A DNA stretch of 64,000 bases from Sepiola atlantica (Eukaryota; Mollusca; Cephalopoda; Sepiida; Sepiolidae): positions 79,770,714-79,834,713 of the forward strand of contig OY744517.1 in the NCBI GenBank assembly GCA_963556195.1. Reading direction: 5' to 3'. A model generated the notes under the pieces. The model did no database searches and was not told the origin of the DNA. It saw only the letters and a list, made by a program, of their open reading frames with translations. Position 1 is the first letter of the stretch; every line of letters starts with the position of its first letter. The translations under genes were made by a program, and so were the position numbers. This document shows positions 33,521 to 43,449 of this stretch, piece by piece.

Positions 33521-33686
33521 TGTAATGATAAAAGAAGAATGAATAAGAATGCCTTTCGTAAAGGTTTTATCAGCTTAAAATATATACACGTGTTTGGCAA
33601 AGTCAATATGGCGGAATCCTTAGTTCCGGCCAAAGGGGAATAACCATGACTCATTTCCTGAAGAGTTACAGTAATTTATTATAACA
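33521..33686 (-). repeat. Gypsy-1 3' LTR (166 bp)
   Basis: It has TG...CA ends and is identical base for base to 37395-37560. The TSD CCATC is at 33516-33520 and 37561-37565. Confidence 0.97.
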
Positions 33687-33697
33687 TTTTCCCCTTC
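33687..33697 (-). other. Gypsy-1 polypurine tract
   Basis: The minus strand reads GAAGGGGAAAA directly against the 3' LTR, the position for plus-strand DNA priming. Confidence 0.85.
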
Positions 33698-33747
33698 AAC
33701 AATAATCAAGTATGGAATTACAGAAGTTAAATTTAGTCTGTTCTGTA

Positions 33748-36546
33748 CTAGGTTAAAAAGTCCTTATATTTACTTGGAAATCGCCGCATTCTGGACGATC
33801 TCCGCACTGACTCACAGGGATTTTTGTTCTCAGCATCCACATCGTGGCTAGTATGGATATGTTCAGGATCAGGTAAGGGATTCTTCTCCTCCACGTCGAT
33901 ATTGTTTTCGTCAGGTGGCGGTTCTTTATGGGCTTCAGGGCTTGCAGTATTGTTTTCATCGTGTTCGTCTTCTTGGTTTGAGGAGTTAGGGGCCAGGTCT
34001 CGCACATTGACAGTAGTTTCCGCACCAGAGGGTAGTCGTACATGAGCATAGTAGGGGTTGATGTCTAATAAGGTAGCAGGGGTTACTGGAGGGTCGAGCT
34101 TACTAGACTTAGTATGGTTTCTGACATATACTGGGCCTGGTTTCGCCCAAGTGGGGACAGAAGTTCCGGAGGAAGATCTACGACTATATTTGAACATTCT
34201 CTCATGAGGAGTCATATTGGTGGCAGTGCACAGTAACGACCTGATTGAATGGAGAGCGTTTGGTAGTATCTCTTCCCAATGAGGCAGTTTCATGTTGCTA
34301 GAGTGTAAGGTCGTTTGGATGGCCTTCCATAAAGTTCCATTGAGCTTCTCAACTTGCCCGTTACCCTCAGGGTGATACCTACTTGTTTTAGAGGTGGCGA
34401 TACCTTTGCCACGTAGGTAATCTTTGATTTCTCCTGCAAGGAAGTCAGCAGCTCGGTCAGTGTGTATCATATCGGGCATGCCAAAAATAGCAAATAGTTG
34501 GTTTAGGCAATGGATCACGGTTTTACTAGTCATATCCTTACAGGGGAAGGCAAAGGGAAAGCGAGTATATTCATCAATTATGGTGAGTAAGTATTTGTTA
34601 CCACGTACAGAGGTAGGTAAAGGGCCTTTAAAGTCGATGTTTAGTCGCTGGAAAGGTAATATAGCTTGTATGAGTGTTCCTTTGTTACAACTGGCAAATT
34701 TAGGTTTCAAATACTGACAGGAGGGGCACGAGTCTGTTATGTTTTTAATTTGTTCTAAAGAAAAAGGAAGGTTTCTTGTCCGGATGAAGTGGCTGAGTCG
34801 CGTGACTCCAGGATGGCATAGTGTAGCATGCAAGTCGCGGAGGTCTTGCAAAGTGTGCGTTAATGCAGAGATGCGAGAAAACGTATCAGCAGCTGTATTT
34901 TCCGTTCCTGGGCGGTAAGTAATGCTGAATTTGAATTGTGACAGTTCGATCCGCCAACGACATATCTTATCATTTTTAATTTTTGATTTTCTCTTATTAT
35001 CGAACATAAAACTGACGCTCTTTTGATCTGTAATAACTTTGAAATGTCTCCCGAGTAAGAAGTGTCGCCACTTTCGAAGAGCTTCGACAATCGCAGCAGC
35101 TTCTTTTTCGACCGCGTGATGTCTAATCTCGTTCGGACTTAGTGTCCGAGAAAAGAATGCAACGGGTCTACCCTGTTGGTTCAGCGTAGCAGCAATGCAG
35201 TATTTACTGGCATCAGTTTCCACTACAAATTCTTTGTCCGGGTCAACAGTTATAAGGGTGGCATTACTTAAGTCGGTCTTCAGCGTCTGAAAAGAATTTA
35301 GAATAGACGGGGGTAGTGGAAACTCCCTGTTATGGTTCAGCGGCAGTATCTTATCAGAAAAATTTCGAATGAATTTACTATAGTAAGAGAACATACCAAT
35401 TATTCGTTTTTGCGACTGTAGATTTAGAGGCGGTGGCATTTCAAGGAGTGGTTTTAGCCTCAGGTAATCAGGAGTAATTTGGTTGTTCTGGATTGTGTAC
35501 CCAAGAAGTGTGATAGAAGTAGTAGAAATGATGCTCTTACTTTGGTTGAGTGTGATGTTGCATTTTTTTGCTACATTATAAAACCTTTGAAGGTTGTAAT
35601 CGTGTTCTTGTTGATCCTTTCCGCATATCGTGACATTGTCTACATACACAAAAGTATCTGTTAATTTTTCTCTTTCTACAATGTCATCGATGCATCTTTG
35701 AAAGGCACTCACTCCGTTAGTGACTCCAAAAGGGATACGAGTAAATTGGTAAAGTTTTCCATTTACTTCGAATGCTGTGTATTTCCGATCGGCGTGACTA
35801 ATTGGGATTTGGTGGTAAGCAGACTTCAGGTCAAGTGTTGTAAAAACGTTGTATCGAGCTATGTCATCAATCATTTTAGTAATGTTAGGCATGGGATAGG
35901 CATCCAGTTCTGTAAATCTATTTATGGTGTCGCTGTAGTCGACCACCATTCTTTTTTTTTGATTCTCGTTAGAGGTCACTAAAACTTGGGCTCGCCAAGG
36001 AGATATAGAGGGCTCTATTATGCCTTCCCTCAGCATTCTGGCAGTTTCCTCTTTAATAAAAATGTTGTCAGTGAATGAGTGACGACGAGATTTGGTGGCA
36101 ATAGGGGTCGTCCGAGTAGAAAGATGAGAGAAGAGGGGAGGAGGAGAAATTTTGATACATGGAAAACTGTTACTCTTACCCATCGCTCCAATAACAAGTT
36201 CTTCCCTGGGACTGTCGAATTTCAACGTCACAGTTTTATATTGTTTTAGAAGGTCTTTTCCGACAATCATATCCGTGAACAGGTCCTTAATTACTTCCAC
36301 CGTCATGGCGTGGTGGTTTTTACCGTTTAGAGAGATGTCAACAACAGTTTCGCCGATGATTTTAGCATGATGATTCGGGTCCGCCAATGCTACGGTTTTC
36401 AGTTTGGGGATAACAAAAAGTTTCAGCTTTCTTGCTGTATTTTTGCTAATGAACGTCCTCACGCTGCCGGAGTCTACCATAGCATTCACTACCTGCCCAT
36501 TTATTTCGCATTTGGTGTAGGTGATGTCTTTGGCACCCGTTCCTAG
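33748..36546 (-). CDS. pol: Gypsy-1 pol (protease, RT, RNase H, integrase)
   Basis: This frame continues gag after a single UGA with no further stop until TAG at 33748-33750, about 930 codons. In order: aspartic protease (AMVDSGS), reverse transcriptase (TLDLKSAYHQIP; FGV near GVTNGVSAFQR; active-site box FVYVDNVTICG), RNase H (VETDASKYC...VEKEAAAIVEALRKWRHFL...TDQKS), and integrase (zinc-binding HATLCHPG...CPSCQ; DDE residues in NIDFKGP, HTDRAADF and GQVEKLNG). The RT box is YVDN rather than YxDD. The protein ends with a basic RRSSRMRRFPSKYKDF tail. It would be made only as a readthrough extension of gag, as no ATG precedes the protease region. Confidence 0.92.
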   Translation of the reverse strand, partial: LGTGAKDITYTKCEINGQVVNAMVDSGSVRTFISKNTARKLKLFVIPKLKTVALADPNHHAKIIGETVVDISLNGKNHHAMTVEVIKDLFTDMIVGKDLLKQYKTVTLKFDSPREELVIGAMGKSNSFPCIKISPPPLFSHLSTRTTPIATKSRRHSFTDNIFIKEETARMLREGIIEPSISPWRAQVLVTSNENQKKRMVVDYSDTINRFTELDAYPMPNITKMIDDIARYNVFTTLDLKSAYHQIPISHADRKYTAFEVNGKLYQFTRIPFGVTNGVSAFQRCIDDIVEREKLTDTFVYVDNVTICGKDQQEHDYNLQRFYNVAKKCNITLNQSKSIISTTSITLLGYTIQNNQITPDYLRLKPLLEMPPPLNLQSQKRIIGMFSYYSKFIRNFSDKILPLNHNREFPLPPSILNSFQTLKTDLSNATLITVDPDKEFVVETDASKYCIAATLNQQGRPVAFFSRTLSPNEIRHHAVEKEAAAIVEALRKWRHFLLGRHFKVITDQKSVSFMFDNKRKSKIKNDKICRWRIELSQFKFSITYRPGTENTAADTFSRISALTHTLQDLRDLHATLCHPGVTRLSHFIRTRNLPFSLEQIKNITDSCPSCQYLKPKFASCNKGTLIQAILPFQRLNIDFKGPLPTSVRGNKYLLTIIDEYTRFPFAFPCKDMTSKTVIHCLNQLFAIFGMPDMIHTDRAADFLAGEIKDYLRGKGIATSKTSRYHPEGNGQVEKLNGTLWKAIQTTLHSSNMKLPHWEEILPNALHSIRSLLCTATNMTPHERMFKYSRRSSSGTSVPTWAKPGPVYVRNHTKSSKLDPPVTPATLLDINPYYAHVRLPSGAETTVNVRDLAPNSSNQEDEHDENNTASPEAHKEPPPDENNIDVEEKNPLPDPEHIHTSHDVDAENKNPCESVRRSSRMRRFPSKYKDFLT

Positions 36547-36549
36547 TCA
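36541..36549 (-). promoter_or_regulatory. Gag-pol junction: UGA in a UGA-CUAG readthrough context
   Basis: The minus strand reads TGA CTA GGA: gag ends and pol continues in the same frame. UGA followed by CUA(G) is the best known leaky stop context in animals and viruses. No other stop separates the two frames. Confidence 0.75.
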
Positions 36550-37337
36550 GGAGAGATTGGGTGGGGGGGAGTCCGGGTCGTACAACACAGCAGCAGGAGA
36601 GGAGGATGATCTACATACCTTAGCCCAATGGCCATTTTTTTTACATTTTCTACACTCGGCATTACGTGCAGGACACATCGCCCGTGCATGCCGTGTGTTC
36701 CCACAGAAGAAACAAATTCCTTTTTGTAATGTATTTCCTTTTACAGCGGCTAAGGGAGTTTCTTCTGGTTGACCTACGGTAGCTGTTACGCTCGGGTGGT
36801 AATCGAAGCTGGCCGTATGCTTCTCCGCTTGTTCTAGGGATCTAGCCACTGTAAATGTCTCTTGTAGCGTCGAGAAAGGTTTTTCAAGTAGGCGCTGACG
36901 GATAGACGAAGACGAGATGCCGCTAATGAACGCGTCCCGTATATATTGTTTTTTGTTTTCCTCGGCACTTACCGCTTGAAATTCGCAAGATTTAGCGAAT
37001 ACTTCCAACTGTTGCATGAACTCGTCGATGGTTTGTGTCGGTTTCTGTTTACTTGTCAGGAGTTGATGTCTGTTAAATACAATGTTTGTTGGTTTCATAT
37101 AAATAGCGTCTAGCGTTTCTATGGCGCCGTTGTAATCCGTGGCGTCGCTTATGATTTCGAAAATTGTCGCCGAGACAGAATTGATCAATGCGAAAAGATT
37201 TTGCGCATTGTTTTCGATTTGGTCGTTATTTAACGTGCGTAGGTAATATTCAAATGTTAGTTTCCAATGTTTGTATATTTTTTCCGAATTCGGAGCAGTT
37301 GGTTCTGTGTTAAATCTTTCTGGCCGCAGTAATTTGT

Positions 37338-37341
<4 letters not shown>
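36547..37341 (-). CDS. gag: Gypsy-1 gag
   Basis: 264 codons from ATG at 37341-37339. It encodes the structural polyprotein that packages retrotransposon RNA. The middle has a capsid-like helical block (FEYYLRTLNNDQ...LFALINSVSA; KQKPTQTIDEFMQQLE; RDAFISGISSSSIRQRLLE). Two intact CCHC zinc knuckles, CFFCGNTRHARAMC and CRKCKKNGHWAKVC, lie near residues 214-247. It ends at a UGA from which pol continues in frame. The ATG follows directly on a run of about 32 A residues. Confidence 0.92.

Positions 37342-37373
<32 letters not shown>
37342..37373 (-). promoter_or_regulatory. A-tract leader abutting the gag start
   Basis: About 32 consecutive A residues on the element's sense strand directly precede the gag ATG, filling most of the 53-nt leader between LTR and gag. 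Confidence 0.7.
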
Positions 37374-37375
37374 CT

Positions 37376-37393
37376 TATTTTAAGCTGATAAAA
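37376..37393 (-). other. Gypsy-1 primer-binding region, complementary to its own LTR
   Basis: One nucleotide inside the 5' LTR, the sense strand reads TTTTATCAGCTTAAAATA. It does not start with TGG, as expected for pairing to a tRNA 3' CCA end. It is the exact reverse complement of an 18-nt stretch inside the LTR (37439-37456). Confidence 0.7.
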
Positions 37394-37394
37394 T

Positions 37395-37560
37395 TGTAAT
37401 GATAAAAGAAGAATGAATAAGAATGCCTTTCGTAAAGGTTTTATCAGCTTAAAATATATACACGTGTTTGGCAAAGTCAATATGGCGGAATCCTTAGTTC
37501 CGGCCAAAGGGGAATAACCATGACTCATTTCCTGAAGAGTTACAGTAATTTATTATAACA
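37395..37560 (-). repeat. Gypsy-1 5' LTR (166 bp)
   Basis: Identical to 33521-33686. On the sense strand it has TGTTATAATA at its start, a TATATATT promoter-like element, a CCTTTACGAAAGG hairpin and ends ATTACA. Confidence 0.97.
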
Positions 37561-37694
37561 CCATCTGACAATGGATTTCCTTTCAGGGGCTTCTTTTTTA
37601 AATTTCCTGCGAATGCACGCTGAACACATGTCCACGATTCAGTCTTTGCAAATTGGAGGACGCAAAATGCCTTGTCTTGTTTAGAGAACGCCAT
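37561..37694 (-). pseudogene. Mariner-family transposase, N-terminal part
   Basis: The ATG at 37694-37692 opens MAFSKQDKAFCVLQFAKTES. The expected continuation (RRKFKKEAP...) is in another frame, so about one nucleotide has been lost near 37617. The Gypsy insertion then cuts the gene. Both lesions inactivate it. Confidence 0.8.
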
Positions 37695-37848
37695 TACTGC
37701 ACCTGGAAAGATAACACGAAAATCATTAGTATGACCAAAAACTTGATTAAGCAAGCTTTAAAATGGCACCAGTTTCATTTTTCTACCTGGAATAGTTCAT
37801 GAGATATACGCATTTGTAATGTTCCCAAGACTTTTGAAACACCCTGTA

Positions 37849-38232
37849 TATCTGTACGGATTGCTTTTGTAATTTTTCTTACTATAGTGCATCTCTCTAC
37901 AATTTTGTTTCAACATATGCAAACGTCAAATGCAGCAGGAATTATACTGGAAACCAAATCACTCATGTGTGAACAACGAAAGTAAAAAATAGTGCAAACA
38001 GTTTAGTAAGTTTTAGTTTAAAACAAAGAAATGTAGGGTCCGTTTTACTATGTATATTCTGAGAATGTCATCGGGAAGAGGATTTCTGTTTTTTAAATTA
38101 TTTTTTTATTAGCCGCATGAAGTTATCTAATGCACAGTGTAATACGATGTTATAGGTCGGAGGATGAGAACTTATTACTTTGTGAAGAGAGGGGTTAGTA
38201 ACTCCTACTCCTGTACTGAAATGAGTTGTTCC
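37849..38232. other. AT-rich spacer
   Basis: No supported feature between the mariner end and the SINE TSD. Confidence 0.35.
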
Positions 38233-38249
38233 TACTCTTTTTCGGTTTG

Positions 38250-38624
38250 CCTTTTGGCCAAGATCAAAGTGTAGTATCTATTCCGATGGATACTGCACCC
38301 CATAGACCGGTATCGTCTTGGCCTTCGGGGCTTGATTCCGCCGGTCTATGGGTTTGTCCTGCGCAGTTCTAGGAGGTCCACCCTCCCAGGATTTGCCTCC
38401 CCTCTTTGGGGAGGAGTAAGTTTATTGCTTACTGCCTGAGGCGCCCCTACCGGGGAATGCCGACGGGGCTGCCCAGGCAATTTTTAATGGCCAGAGTGCT
38501 CACCTTCTCGGGCGCTGGCTTTTCAAGTACTACTTTCCCGACCCGACCTTGGGTCACATCTTACCTTGTGGGAGTAAGATAAAACTGGCCTTGTGCCTAA
38601 CCTCCTGGAGAGGAGGTAAATAAA
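38250..38624 (+). mobile_element. U2 snRNA-headed SINE, family A, full-length copy with TSD
   Basis: The 375-bp unit is flanked by a perfect 17-bp direct repeat TACTCTTTTTCGGTTTG (38233-38249 and 38625-38641). The first ~35 nt (CCTTTTGGCCAAGATCAAAG, then TGTAGTATCTATTC) are U2 snRNA. Next comes a designed-looking hairpin (38300-38351), the block shared with the Gypsy-like LTR at 12497-12620, and a tail (GGGTCACATCTTAC...TAAATAAA). The long TSD and 5'-truncated relatives indicate LINE-mediated retroposition. U2 genes are polymerase II transcribed with upstream promoters, so expression of this element is an open question. Confidence 0.88.
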
Positions 38625-38641
38625 TACTCTTTTTCGGTTTG

Positions 38642-39410
38642 TCTAGAAAAGAAAAAGAAGTAGGTCGATCTTTAAGTGGGAATAGGGTTTATTGGGAAAA
38701 AAAGAAAAATCAGGTTGGGGTTAGGGTTAGTTGGTGAGTGGATGGTGTCTTTCCAAGATAAATACAATTTGGGGAAGCTGTGGGAAATATAAATGAGGGG
38801 AGTGAGAATCTTGGAGGATCTTTAATACCAGAAAACGACAGGACTCATTCAACTAGCAAAGAGTCTACCTTAATTGGGGCGGGTTCCCAAAGGAACCTAG
38901 AGCACGTGTGTCATGGTTGACATGGTTTCTTGTAGAAAAAAAGTCTAACAATTATCTATTCAAAGATACAAAATAAAAAAATAAAAAACTTTTTAAAGTA
39001 AATAAATAATTTATTTTAAAAAACAAATAATCTGCGTTGTCCGGGTTTTCAAAATATTTTTAAAAAATATTCTCCTTATTATCAGCAACGTTTCCAATGT
39101 GTGACTTTTCAAAATACCTTATTCACGTAACCACGTGCTACACACAGCGACATATCAACATCGGTCGTCGATAACATCAAGACGATTTTCAACTTGACTG
39201 CGATAGATATGTCTCAGTCAGGGAGAAAAAAAAAGAGAAAAAATATGCTTATACTTCTGACAAGGGTATTTATTACCGAAAGTACTCAAGTTTAAAAAAG
39301 AAAAAAAAGTTTTTAAAGTAAATAAATAATTTATTTTAAAAAACAAATAATCTGCGTTGTCCAGGTTTTCTAAATATTTAAAAAAATATATTATCCTTAT
39401 CTTCTTCTAA
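38642..39410. repeat. AT-rich region with an ~80-bp duplicated block
   Basis: TTTTTAAAGTAAATAAATAA...AATCTGCGTTGTCC occurs at about 38989-39060 and 39310-39385. The remainder is unassigned. Confidence 0.5.
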
Positions 39411-40033
39411 TCTAATATATAAAGTAGAGACGATTTTCCCCTGTACCTTCTCGGAGAATAGGAAAATTACCACATGCATCACAGGCTACTAAACTCACCA
39501 TTATATTACACTTGTTCACTCGAGCGTGTTTTAGTGAAATTGTTATTATTTTTTTCCAGCTAACACTAAATATTACATTTGGCCCAGCATCTACGGCTCT
39601 CCGACAAACCAACTCCATATAGGTGGTAGCAAAAACTTTTCTCCCTAACAATTCTGTACTGTGACTACACTCATCGACACCGGGAACTAATACACACAGT
39701 GTAATTTTCACAAACACCGGTTCTTATTTATTATTTGCCTGGTATTAATTTAACACGCATTCCAATAATCAAACTTAGGTTAATTGGTCTATTTTCACAT
39801 AAATTTTTAACCCGGAACCGTGGCGCAGTCGGTAAGAAAGCAGGTTTCATGATCGCCGGTTTTAGCATTCGATCCCATTCTACTCTACCACTTTTTTCTT
39901 TTTTTAAAATTTAAAACATTCGCCGGCACGGTAGACGGGGGAGAAAAACAATAGAGCGTATCTTTTTTTATTCAACGTCATGCAATAGGTAGTACTTTCT
40001 CCCATGCAACGCCAGGCGACGAGTTCCGCTAGT
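39411..40033 (+). mobile_element. Non-autonomous Helitron-like element (623 bp)
   Basis: It starts TCTAATATATAAAG after an A, and ends GCTAGT before a T, matching Helitron insertion between A and T without TSD. A short hairpin-forming GCAACGCCAGGCGAC precedes the CTAGT end. No RepHel coding sequence. Confidence 0.5.
39811..39890 (+). mobile_element. tRNA-like sequence inside the Helitron-like element
   Basis: A consensus A box TGGCGCAGTCGG and a B-like ATTCGATCCCA with tRNA-like spacing, followed by a T run. The first arm does not pair as in a working tRNA, so a tRNA-derived SINE head or relic is more likely than a tRNA gene. Confidence 0.45.
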
Positions 40034-41545
40034 TATTAATAAAGTCATGTTTGTTTAATGAAATTTGAGAACGAATTTCTTCCCATGTTTATTATACAAT
40101 ATCTGGCCAAATGGTTGGTGCTATTGAACTTTCTTGATTGGAGAAATTTCGTTTCGGTTAATTGGGGTTTTATATTGTCTCTTCTTACCAACGTAAAGTC
40201 AATTTTGTACCCAATAGTTAACTCTTTTAGAGCGCTCATTTGTATCAGATATTTTAAATTCTTTCATAGCCGATATTATTTTTTTCTTCCTATTTATTTG
40301 CAAAACATTCTTTCTCCCCAAATAAATTATTTTTCAAAACCTTCGTTATGATCTTCTAACCTAATTCTAAACCTAACCCTTACTGGCAGCCACTAGGACT
40401 GAGGGTTAGTGATAAAAAGATTTGTTAACTCCTCTAAAACGTTAGAATGGCTCATAAATAAGGGATCATGTTATGTTAATTTTATATACGAAACTGATCC
40501 CCTGCTTTAAATTCTGAATTAATAAAATAGAATAATCGCCTAAAAAAGTAGAATTTCGTTGCGGTGGGAGTGGGGTTAGTGGAGGATGTTAATCTACAAG
40601 TATAGAAAAAAGATATCTTGACCTTATTTTTTTATGGTAATGAAAATAAGGTAACACATAGTTACTTAGAAAAACGAAATTTAACCAAAACGAAATTGCT
40701 TCAGCTAAAAAAGTTAAAAAGTATCAAGTGTTTTGTGTGGCTTTCTTTTTAGAGGGAGGTGTGCTCTTGAAGCAGACGGCACCAAACTCTAAATGCTTGT
40801 CTTTTTATTTGTACTTAAAAAAAGATTCCTTTTTTTCTTGCTCATCACTCAAGTGTTAGCCACTTCCTCTTATCTAAGCTTTTGATTGAATAAATAGATT
40901 AATAATTAATAATTAATAATTATTAATTAATAATTAATAATTAATAATTCAATTGATACAACACTGGAGACTCGTCATGAATATTTTAGAATAAAGGGCC
41001 AGAAGCTATCAAATTGGAATGCAGAATTAAAATGTCTGAATCTTTTTAACGAACTGTATTTAAAATTTGAAGAAAAAAAACGTGAAAAAAAAAAAAAATA
41101 ATTCCTTGAGCTATAAGCAGTACAATGAGACAAAAATGCAAAATTGTAATTTGTTCCCTGTCAAATTGAACTTAAATTCTGTGTATTTTATCTCCGGATA
41201 AAATAAAAACATAGAATTTAAAAAGATCTTGCAAAGCTGAAGACGTCTGATCTGATAAATATTAGCTACGAGTGTACACCCTCCGTCAAAAATGACGAAA
41301 AAAAAGTATCCTTTGCCAGTGTTCACACAAATATTCATATTCATATAAAATAACGTCTGAATCAGTGAAACTAAAAAAATAAGAAAGAGGCAAAGAAAAC
41401 TTGAAAGTTTTTTTTTTTAAGAAAGAAAATAAAAAACGTATAAATCGGTATAGGAAGTAGAAAGAAAAAAAGATGGAAACAGATTAGCTTTCTCAATTTC
41501 ATTAAATACTTAAAATGGATTTGTCCGGAAGTTTTTTACTCCATA
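40034..41545. other. AT-rich spacer with an ATTAATAATT palindromic tract
   Basis: Positions 40897-40950 are repeated ATTAATAATT. Otherwise no supported feature. Confidence 0.35.
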
Positions 41546-41546
41546 A

Positions 41547-41549
<3 letters not shown>

Positions 41550-41623
<74 letters not shown>

Positions 41624-42366
41624 TCATTTATCCACATAAAATGTTATAAGGGGACATAATTTTTTATGTATCAATTTTCAGTATTCACTTCAACAGTGCT
41701 CGATATGTGAGTAGAGCTAAGTAGTAAGTTATGAAAATTTGAAACCCTAAACTTTAAAGACCCCCCCCCCCAAAAAAAACCTATTAAACTGTAGAAGCGA
41801 AATAGCAAACAACTGCTTACACAGAATAAAGTTTACCTCAGGTTAACAATACATAATAAATAAATAAACAAGTAAATAAATAAATATAAAAACCAAACTA
41901 AACTAAAACCTAAAAACTTAAAAACTAAAACCTAAAATAGAAATACAAACAAGCACATGTTAAAATAAAGTCACCTATTATACTGACATAACAAAGAAAC
42001 ATGGATGAGTCATTCTACATAAAACAGAACAATAGAATAGGAAATAGGAAGTAAAATCAACTGAACCTTTGTCTGTAAAGCCCAAAGATTGGATAAGAGA
42101 ACAACAAAGAAACGGGGATGAGTCATCCTGGAGAAAACAGAACAATAGAATAGGAAATAGGAAGTAAAATCAACCGAACCGTTGTTTGTGAGAAGCCCAA
42201 CGATTGGCTAAGAGAACAACAAAATCTGATTCGTTAACTAGCTAGACGTGCCTATAAAAACACCCGGCAAAACTAACTCCATCCATTTTAACCTGACGAT
42301 TCCATCTGGGGATGAAACGCGGAAGCCTCTGTGTAGCTTAATTACCATAAATATATTTTCATAACT

Positions 42367-42424
<58 letters not shown>
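41550..42424. mobile_element. TA-bounded element with internal duplication and a hammerhead-like end
   Basis: It lies between TA tracts (41550-41619 and 42369-42424). 41620-41740 is homologous to 47400-47525. A ~112-bp duplication lies at about 41990-42210. The end (42260-42365) contains CTGACGA...GAAACGCGGAAGCC and GTGTAGCTTAATTACC, shared with both arms of the hairpin at 47520-47795. Penelope-like affinity is inference. Confidence 0.5.
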
Positions 42425-42428
<4 letters not shown>

Positions 42429-42847
42429 GCTTTTAGTGTAATGGAAAGCTGGTATAAAATATTGACATTCAATGCTCAAATACTGCAGGTATTCAAATCA
42501 GCTCAATGATTGAAACTTCAGATCCAGCAGAGCTATAGTAGCGTAAGTTGAGACAAATAAATGTTTAACATTATTTATTTCAGATTATATGCTGTTTATG
42601 TGAATCTGTTTCTGTGAATCTTTATGTTGACTTCCTCTCATGTGTTATTGCATTTGTGACTTTTGTATCTGTTTTCTTTGCTGTTATTTTTCATACTCAA
42701 TAGTTTTCTATCCTATTATGGTCCTAGTTACAAAATCATTATTACTGTTGTTATTATAATCATTATTACTATATTTATAGATTATTATTACGATTCTTCT
42801 TATTATTATTATTTACTTATTCCCTAATATTGTATTTTAGGAATCTA

Positions 42848-42851
42848 ATCC

Positions 42852-42888
<37 letters not shown>

Positions 42889-42889
42889 T
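42848..42889. repeat. (TAG)n microsatellite
   Basis: Trinucleotide run. Confidence 0.9.
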
Positions 42890-43184
42890 AAATTGTATGT
42901 ACATGTGTTGTTTTCTTTTTACCTGTAATACTTTCATATATATTTTGTTAAATAGAAGGAAAATGTTGATGTTTTTGCTTGACTTCTATTCATGATCTTT
43001 TTAAAAAGGTGCTGAAGAAGACACATATTGGAATTAATAAGTAAAAAGTAATAAAATAATCAAGTAAAAAATAATAAAATAATCAATATCTAATTGTCTT
43101 AGAAACGATCGTACGCCTGATCATTGTTAATTTTGAATTCTTGGAACTGAAATAAATGATGTTGTAAATTGATTTGTCTCAACT

Positions 43185-43201
43185 TACTCTCTCTCTCTCT
43201 A

Positions 43202-43255
<54 letters not shown>
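43185..43255. repeat. (CT)n and (TA)n microsatellites
   Basis: CT dinucleotides followed by TA dinucleotides and a short CA tail. Confidence 0.9.
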
Positions 43256-43258
<3 letters not shown>

Positions 43259-43449
43259 TTGCTCTTTATTATAGAGTAGAGGCATAAAAGACCATTGCTC
43301 CCACCAGTATTTTGTCTAGTATCCAGGATTGCCCGCACTTTTATCTATACAAAAAAATGTTAATTGCTGCACATATGTCTACATGCCTTTCTTGCTCATA
43401 TACGCCTCCATGGTTTAACTACAAAAAATGGCATGTAATTGGAATCTGT

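Larger units (their letters stand above)
33521..37560 (-). mobile_element. Gypsy-1: complete LTR retrotransposon (4040 bp)
   Basis: Two identical 166-bp LTRs, a 5-bp TSD, a polypurine tract and intact-looking gag and pol on the minus strand. It sits inside the mariner transposase gene. LTR identity implies a very recent insertion. The pol order protease-RT-RNase H-integrase defines Gypsy/Ty3 type; no chromodomain or envelope gene was seen. It is a genomic retrotransposon by its features. Confidence 0.95.
32472..37846 (-). mobile_element. Mariner transposon split by a Gypsy insertion
   Basis: Perfect 28-bp terminal inverted repeats start CAGGGTGTTTCAAAAGTCTT at 32472-32499 and, inverted, at 37819-37846. 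Each outer end is bordered by TA (32470-32471 and 37847-37848), the mariner target duplication. Removing the Gypsy element and its TSD copy leaves about 1.33 kb, the normal mariner size. The transposase lies on the minus strand. Confidence 0.95.

Noticed and set aside
39811..39890. Intact tRNA gene
   Set aside because: A and B box-like motifs are present but the arms do not fold into a cloverleaf; more likely a SINE head.
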